From positions 4,806,001-4,870,000 of the forward strand of contig NZ_CP110389.1 in assembly GCF_026015985.1 (NCBI RefSeq): DNA of 64,000 nucleotides, in the 5' to 3' direction. The notes below the pieces were generated by a model. That model had not been told where the DNA came from. It did not search any database and saw nothing but the letters and a program-made list of their open reading frames with translations. The position numbers and the translations under genes are program-made. This stretch comes from Rhodopseudomonas sp. P2A-2r. Its GTDB lineage: Bacteria > Pseudomonadota > Alphaproteobacteria > Rhizobiales > Xanthobacteraceae. Shown here one piece after another: positions 62,236-64,000 of this stretch. Position 1 is the first letter of the stretch; the number at the start of each line of letters is the position of its first letter.

Positions 62236-64000
62236 ATGCAGATATCCGCCATGACATCGTCCGGCTATTTCCTCGAGGCTCCGCGCGCGCTGCGTACCTT
62301 CGTCCGATCGCGCGAAACCAGCCTCGTATTGGTGGCGGCACTGATCGGGGGCATCGCCGGTCTGCTGGTGGCCGCGATGAGCGGCGCCGTAAATCTGATG
62401 CACGTAGCGCTGTTCGATCTGGCGCTGGGCGAGCGCCTGTCGAGCCAAACTGCCATCGATCCGGTTCGCGCCGTCCTGGTGCCGACGCTGGGCGGGCTGG
62501 TGCTCGGCGTGGCACTGCTGATGCTGCTGCGCTGGCGGCCGGGGCGTGAGGTCGATCCGATCGAGGCCAATGCGCTGCATGGCGGCAGGATGTCGTTCCG
62601 CGGCAGCATCATCGTGGCGCTGCAGACCGTATGGTCGAGCGGCGTCGGCGGCTCGGTCGGGCTCGAGGCCGGCTACACCCAGATCGCCAGCGGCGTCGCC
62701 GCCTCGATCGGTCGCGCGCTGCATCTGCGCCGCGCCGACCAGCGCATCATGGTCGGCTGCGGCGCCGCCGCGGCCATTGCCGGCGCCTTCGGCGCGCCAT
62801 TGGCCGGCGCGTTTTACGCCTTCGAACTGATCATCGGCGGCTACACACCGGCGAGCCTGACGCCGATCGGCGTCGCCGCCGTGGCCGGCTATGCCGCGAC
62901 GCGGGCATTTTCACCGCTGTCGCTCGGCATCTCCGTCAACCAGATCGGCGAGGTCAGCGGCCCCGACCTCGCGTTGGCCGCCCTCCTCGGCCTGGTGGCG
63001 GCGCTGTTCGGCATCGCCATCATGCGTGGCGTGGCGCTGTGTGAGACGCTGCTGACGCGCAGCCGGCTGTGGACGCCGCTGCGGCCGATGCTCGGCGGGC
63101 TGCTGGTCGGCCTGCTGGCGCTGGCAACGCCGGAGGTGCTGTCGTCGGGTCACGGCGCGCTGCATGTCAGCGGCGACACCAGCGAGCCACTCATGGTGAT
63201 CGCCATGGTCTTCGCGCTGAAGACGGTGGCCTCGGTGGTGTCGCTCGGCTCGGGTTTCCGCGGCGGATTGTTCTTCGCCTCCCTGCTGCTCGGCGTGCTC
63301 GGCGGCCACCTGTTCGCCGCCGGCGCGTCCGCGCTGCTTCCACAGCTCGCGCTCGACACCAGCGTCTACGCGGTGATCGGTATGAGCGCTTTGTCGGCCT
63401 CCGTGATCGGCGGGCCGCTGACCATGACCTTCATCGCGCTGGAGGCCACCGGCAACCTTTGGCTGACGACCGCGGTGCTGATCGCGGTCATCGTCTCGAC
63501 GCAGACCACGCGCGAGCTGTTCGGCTATTCTTTCGCGACCTGGCGACTGCACCTGCGCGGCGAGACCATCCGCAGCGCCGCCGATGTCGGCTGGATCCGC
63601 GACCTCACCGTGGCCAGCATGATGCGCGCCGATATGGTCACGGTAAATGCCGGCATCAGCATTGCCGCGTTTCGCGAACAGTTTCCGCTGGGGTCGAAGA
63701 CCCAGGTGATCGCCATCGACCAGCACGGTCGCTATGCCGGCATTGCGCTGGTCGCCGAGGCCCATGAGCCCGAACGCAAGCCCGAGACCAGTCTTCAGGG
63801 AATGCTGCGCAACCGTGGCGCCACCCTCACACCGGACATGAATGTGCAGCAGGCGGTGGCGGCCTTCGACGGCGCGGAATCGGAATCGCTGGCAGTGGTC
63901 GACAGCCACGACCGCAATCGCGTCGTCGGCGTGCTCACCGAGGCCTTCGCCTTGCGCCGCTACGCCGAGGAATCAGAGAAGCGGCGCCGTGCCGCGGTGG
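62236..64000 (+). CDS. ClC-type chloride channel with C-terminal CBS domains, 3' partial
   Basis: The frame runs off the window end. The ClC pore motifs are visible: GSVGLEAGYTQI (selectivity region), GAAAAIAGAFGAPLAGAFYA (near residue 176) and GSGFRGGLFFASLLLG. The later part, from MMRADMVTVNAGISIAAF, begins CBS domains, which usually regulate gating with nucleotides. The protein is over 580 residues. Start is ATG 62236 or ATG 62251, both in frame without a clear ribosome-binding site. It is divergent from the phosphatase gene over about 114 bases. Confidence 0.9.
   Translation, partial: MQISAMTSSGYFLEAPRALRTFVRSRETSLVLVAALIGGIAGLLVAAMSGAVNLMHVALFDLALGERLSSQTAIDPVRAVLVPTLGGLVLGVALLMLLRWRPGREVDPIEANALHGGRMSFRGSIIVALQTVWSSGVGGSVGLEAGYTQIASGVAASIGRALHLRRADQRIMVGCGAAAAIAGAFGAPLAGAFYAFELIIGGYTPASLTPIGVAAVAGYAATRAFSPLSLGISVNQIGEVSGPDLALAALLGLVAALFGIAIMRGVALCETLLTRSRLWTPLRPMLGGLLVGLLALATPEVLSSGHGALHVSGDTSEPLMVIAMVFALKTVASVVSLGSGFRGGLFFASLLLGVLGGHLFAAGASALLPQLALDTSVYAVIGMSALSASVIGGPLTMTFIALEATGNLWLTTAVLIAVIVSTQTTRELFGYSFATWRLHLRGETIRSAADVGWIRDLTVASMMRADMVTVNAGISIAAFREQFPLGSKTQVIAIDQHGRYAGIALVAEAHEPERKPETSLQGMLRNRGATLTPDMNVQQAVAAFDGAESESLAVVDSHDRNRVVGVLTEAFALRRYAEESEKRRRAAV

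Overview
The window looks like a chromosomal segment of a GC-rich alphaproteobacterium of the Bradyrhizobium/Rhodopseudomonas/Afipia group (Nitrobacteraceae). The clues are codon use, the late cobalamin genes under two cobalamin riboswitches, and dispersed palindromic intergenic repeats of the kind seen in these genomes. I saw no rRNA, tRNA, CRISPR array, phage or complete insertion sequence.

Layout: (1) 1-5.1 kb is a surface-polysaccharide block: partial gmhA, gmhB, a convergent glycosyltransferase, galE and an MsbA-like ABC exporter, followed by an FAH-family hydrolase. (2) 5.8-7.0 kb is a gene-free stretch of palindromic repeats. (3) 7.0-13 kb is a purine/ureide block: NCS2 permease, orphan periplasmic binding protein, UraD-UraH fusion, PuuE-type allantoinase, a DUF3830 protein and formamidase. 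(4) 13-22 kb holds an NMT1/SsuA-type ABC importer divergent from a three-subunit molybdenum hydroxylase and an NmrA-like protein. (5) 22-31.4 kb holds, on the minus strand, an amidase flanked by matching palindromic repeats, a second ABC importer, hydantoinase/oxoprolinase HyuB and HyuA, and a LysR regulator. Regions 3-5 together read as a catabolic island for nitrogen heterocycles or cyclic amides. (6) 31.5-36.2 kb has two small proteins and a four-gene unit (acetoacetate-decarboxylase-like protein, orphan branched-chain-type binding protein, SDR, IclR regulator) behind a promoter that overlaps a perfect palindrome. (7) 36.3-41.7 kb is an RND efflux pump with its adaptor and a divergent TetR. 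(8) 41.8-43.9 kb has metY and an alpha/beta hydrolase.

(9) 43.9-61.5 kb is the vitamin B12 locus. One riboswitch (plus) controls btuB-btuC-btuD. A second (minus) controls DUF1636-cobU-cobW-cobN-cobO-cobQ. cobC, btuF-cobD and cobT-cobS fill the rest. Uptake and late synthesis (cobalt insertion, adenosylation, amidation, aminopropanol attachment, lower-ligand assembly) therefore sit together. (10) The window ends with a tyrosine-phosphatase-like gene and a partial ClC channel.

Seven genes (galE, a binding protein, uraD, the amidase, a branched-chain binding protein, cobN, cobU) are broken by single-base shifts while both halves keep full family similarity. Three shifts are the identical change of an expected GATTC into GATCTC, and a fourth lies beside a GATTC. 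The rest sit at or beside short homopolymers. I read these as sequencing errors, the first group possibly linked to GANTC (CcrM) methylation, rather than pseudogenes. A separate real oddity is a 143-bp palindromic repeat carried inside the cobN reading frame.
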